A stretch of DNA of 64,000 bases from assembly GCF_019578655.1 (NCBI RefSeq), contig NC_063260.1, positions 8,124,501 to 8,188,500 on the forward strand, given 5' to 3'. Under the pieces are notes generated by a model that saw nothing but the letters and a program-made list of their open reading frames with translations, did not search any database and was not told the DNA's origin. The stretch's first letter is position 1. Every line of letters starts with the position of its first letter. Made by a program: the position numbers and the translations under genes. Source of the stretch: Ricinus communis. Its lineage: Eukaryota; Streptophyta; Magnoliopsida; Malpighiales; Euphorbiaceae. Of the stretch, positions 61,640-64,000 are shown in pieces.

Positions 61640-62423
61640 GCCCTTAGTTAGAAAACAGTCCCCAGAACGTCAAGGAATTTTAGCATTTTTGTTTTTACTG
61701 ATCCATATTATATAATTATAAAATCTAATTGAATATTTAATATTTATTTATCATATTTTAAAAAATAACAAGAAAATTAGATAAATTTAATTGTCTTTCT
61801 TTACTTGTTTAATATTTTAAAATTTTATTAATGTACTAATATAAAAAAATTTCTAAATATATTTATTAATTAATTTTAATATTATATAAATTAATACTAT
61901 AAATAAAATCAATATCACTATATTTTAAAACTAAATATTATTATATAGTTAAAAAATTAATTTATTAGTGAAGAATATAATATTTCAAAATTTTATTTTT
62001 TAGAGTTAGAATTATCATTTTATTGAAAAACTAATTAATTAGTTACTATAGTATTAAAATATAATTATATGTTATTTTTTAGAATATTATTATCTAATTA
62101 GAAAATTAATTTATTAGTAAATATATTATTATTTAGGATTAAAATCAGTGTTTAATTAGAGATTAGAGATATAACTTATTAATCAATAAATTAATTCAAA
62201 AAAATTATAAAATTATACATAAGCTTAAATCACGCGTATTAAAAATAAGTACATATGTCAAAATAAAAAATATTATATATTAAAAAAGAGACACATGGCA
62301 TTGAAATTTTTAGATTTCAAAAAAAATATATATATATATATATCCGATTGGGACATTATATAAATCATTTTATTTTATTTTTTTAATTACCTCTCTCGGT
62401 GTGACTACTTGAGTCTATATGTT
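61640..62423. other. AT-rich DNA upstream of the NIP gene, no gene recognised
   Basis: Distal promoter or intergenic DNA of extreme AT content. No ORF, repeat unit or terminus could be assigned apart from a short (AT)n run near 62327-62342. Confidence 0.5.
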
Positions 62424-63848
62424 ACTAGAGATGGTAAATTTGATTTGAATCTGGAAACTTAATTCATGCTCGAAATCTAATCTATTTGAATTTGAATTTA
62501 AAAAAAATTAAAATTAAAGATCTAAATTCAAAATGACTTGAGACCAATATACCACCTAAATAAAAAATAACTAAATTTGAAATAATTTAGACCGAACTGA
62601 TTCAAAATCCAGATGAACTGAAACCAAAATAATTTGAGCCCAAAAAATAAAATCGATAATAATCCAAATCCAAAATTGATATAATTTTAGACATGATAAT
62701 ACTCAAATTAGTAACCGATATAGCCCAATTCAAAATCTAAACGGCTGTACATGTTTTTTATTAAAATAAACATGATATTTTTGTGATATTTAATTATTGT
62801 ATATAGCTCTTGATACTAATTTGCTTAATATAATTTATTTACAGTTAAAATTTTAAATATTATTTCTTGTAATATCATCTTTAAACTTAATCTTTTAAAA
62901 TTATTATTTTTTAAATTGTTAATCATTAAATAAATAACAAATTTCAATTAATAGATATATAATAAAAATATCAACAAGTAATCAAACATAATAATAAAAG
63001 ATAGAAAATAAATCTTTACATTTGTTATTTTATAATTTAGTTTAATTTGTATTTTAATTCTTCTTTAAAAAAATAATAAAGTTAAAACTTTTGATGGTAT
63101 ATTTATGAGAAAAAATTTAAACCTAAAACTGAAATTATACTTTGAATAAAAAATTAGATTAATAGTCTTAAATAATTTATTTGATTAAATTTTATAAATT
63201 AGTTAATTAAAAATAGAAATACATTAAATCTCATGTTGACAATTAATTAATTAATTAATATATTTATGATTTTATTGGCTCGTGCTTATGAATAGTAAGT
63301 ATAATCAGTTTCAGAAAAGGTAAACTTTATTTAATTAAATATTTATAAACAAACTAATTTGAAGTACATTGAATCTTTATTAATAGTTAAGTACATTTAT
63401 AATTTTAGTTTTTTACTAGACATCAAATTAAAAAATTATATTAATTGATAAGTTAATTAATTATTCGTTAATCAATAAATAATAAATTAATCAATTAACC
63501 AAGCTTTACTTAATTAATATTTTTTTCATTTTGAGACTATTAAATATATAAAAATTTACAGCATAAAACTCATGAGATTATTTAAATAAGTTAACTTTAA
63601 CTTGGTAAGTTAATTGGAAATTTGAGAAAATCTGACCTGGATTTTATCGGAACATATAGTGATTGAAATTCATAATTCAAACTCAAAAAAAAAGGAGTAA
63701 GGCTAGAAACACTTGACCAACTTCAACTCAAAACTAGCAGAACTCGACGTAATTCGAACCTAAAAAAATGGAATCTATATGGCCGAATCTGAAATTATAA
63801 ATAATTTTATTCAAAATCTATTTGATTCGCCAGTTTGTTGTCTCTAGT
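62424..63848. mobile_element. Element with ACTAGAGA terminal inverted repeats
   Basis: The left end ACTAGAGATGGTAAA and the right end, inverted, ACTAGAGACAACAAA share 8 exact terminal bases plus AAA at the same spacing. The 1425-bp interior is AT-rich, non-coding, and carries repeated short GAAT/AAATC phrases near both ends. It resembles the common plant hAT-like elements that begin TAGAGATGGCAA. The target duplication was not resolved. Confidence 0.4.
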
Positions 63849-64000
63849 TTTTGCCTAGCTTTGAGGATCTACTCGAGGCTATTATAAGAGATTTGATTTA
63901 ATTTTTTTTCTTTTATATGTATTTTGTCAACTAAGGGATTTTTGACATGTGTTACTATTTTGACACATAAATTTTTTCTTTTAACACGTGTTTTTATTTT

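Noticed and set aside
1..64000. tRNA, rRNA, snoRNA, CRISPR arrays, organellar insertions, conserved miRNA precursors
   Set aside because: Reading both strands by eye found no cloverleaf boxes, rRNA-like blocks, spacer arrays or the mature sequences of the common conserved plant miRNAs. A covariance-model scan was not possible.

Overview
This is a window of AT-rich nuclear DNA from a flowering plant. Spliced GT-AG genes, a zinc-finger homeodomain (ZHD) gene, a GASA gene and a plant NIP aquaporin all indicate a eudicot. A member of the Malpighiales (Euphorbiaceae or Salicaceae type) is plausible, but that is only a guess. There is no sign of prokaryotic, organellar, viral or CRISPR sequence. 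Four complete protein-coding genes could be reconstructed. Most of the remaining sequence is gene-poor and carries degenerate transposable elements and microsatellites.

Layout: (1) 1-8.3 kb: no gene, simple repeats only. (2) 8378-9385, minus strand: an intronless ZHD transcription factor gene with a long, low-complexity leader and about 1.5 kb of likely promoter, including a G-box palindrome. (3) About 11-42.4 kb: a gene desert with Stowaway-like MITEs (one nested in another), two elements with long terminal inverted repeats, a decayed LINE split by an LTR-like insertion, and a long inverted repeat near 38.7 kb. (4) 42596-43465, plus strand: a four-exon GASA/snakin peptide gene close to GASA4. 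(5) 43.5-48.7 kb: more repeats, namely a degenerate array of about 66 bp units, a solo-LTR-like block and a directly abutting hAT-like element. (6) 49122-58174, plus strand: a 28-exon gene for the condensin subunit SMC4 (1245 aa), with an E2F-type site upstream and one non-canonical GC-AG intron. (7) 58716-61313, minus strand: a five-exon NIP-III (Lsi1-type) aquaporin gene, convergent with SMC4. (8) 61.6-64 kb: AT-rich DNA with one element that has short terminal inverted repeats.

The four genes do not form a pathway. They are a transcription factor, a secreted cysteine-rich peptide, a chromosome-condensation ATPase and a metalloid channel, each with its own promoter. I found no convincing new multi-gene system. 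The most informative points are the aquaporin's complete silicon-transporter signature (G-S-G-R filter and exactly 108 residues between its NPA motifs), the GC-AG intron and E2F site of SMC4, and the nested transposon structures. Exon boundaries were derived by hand from splice signals, reading frame and remembered family sequence; no alignment was run.
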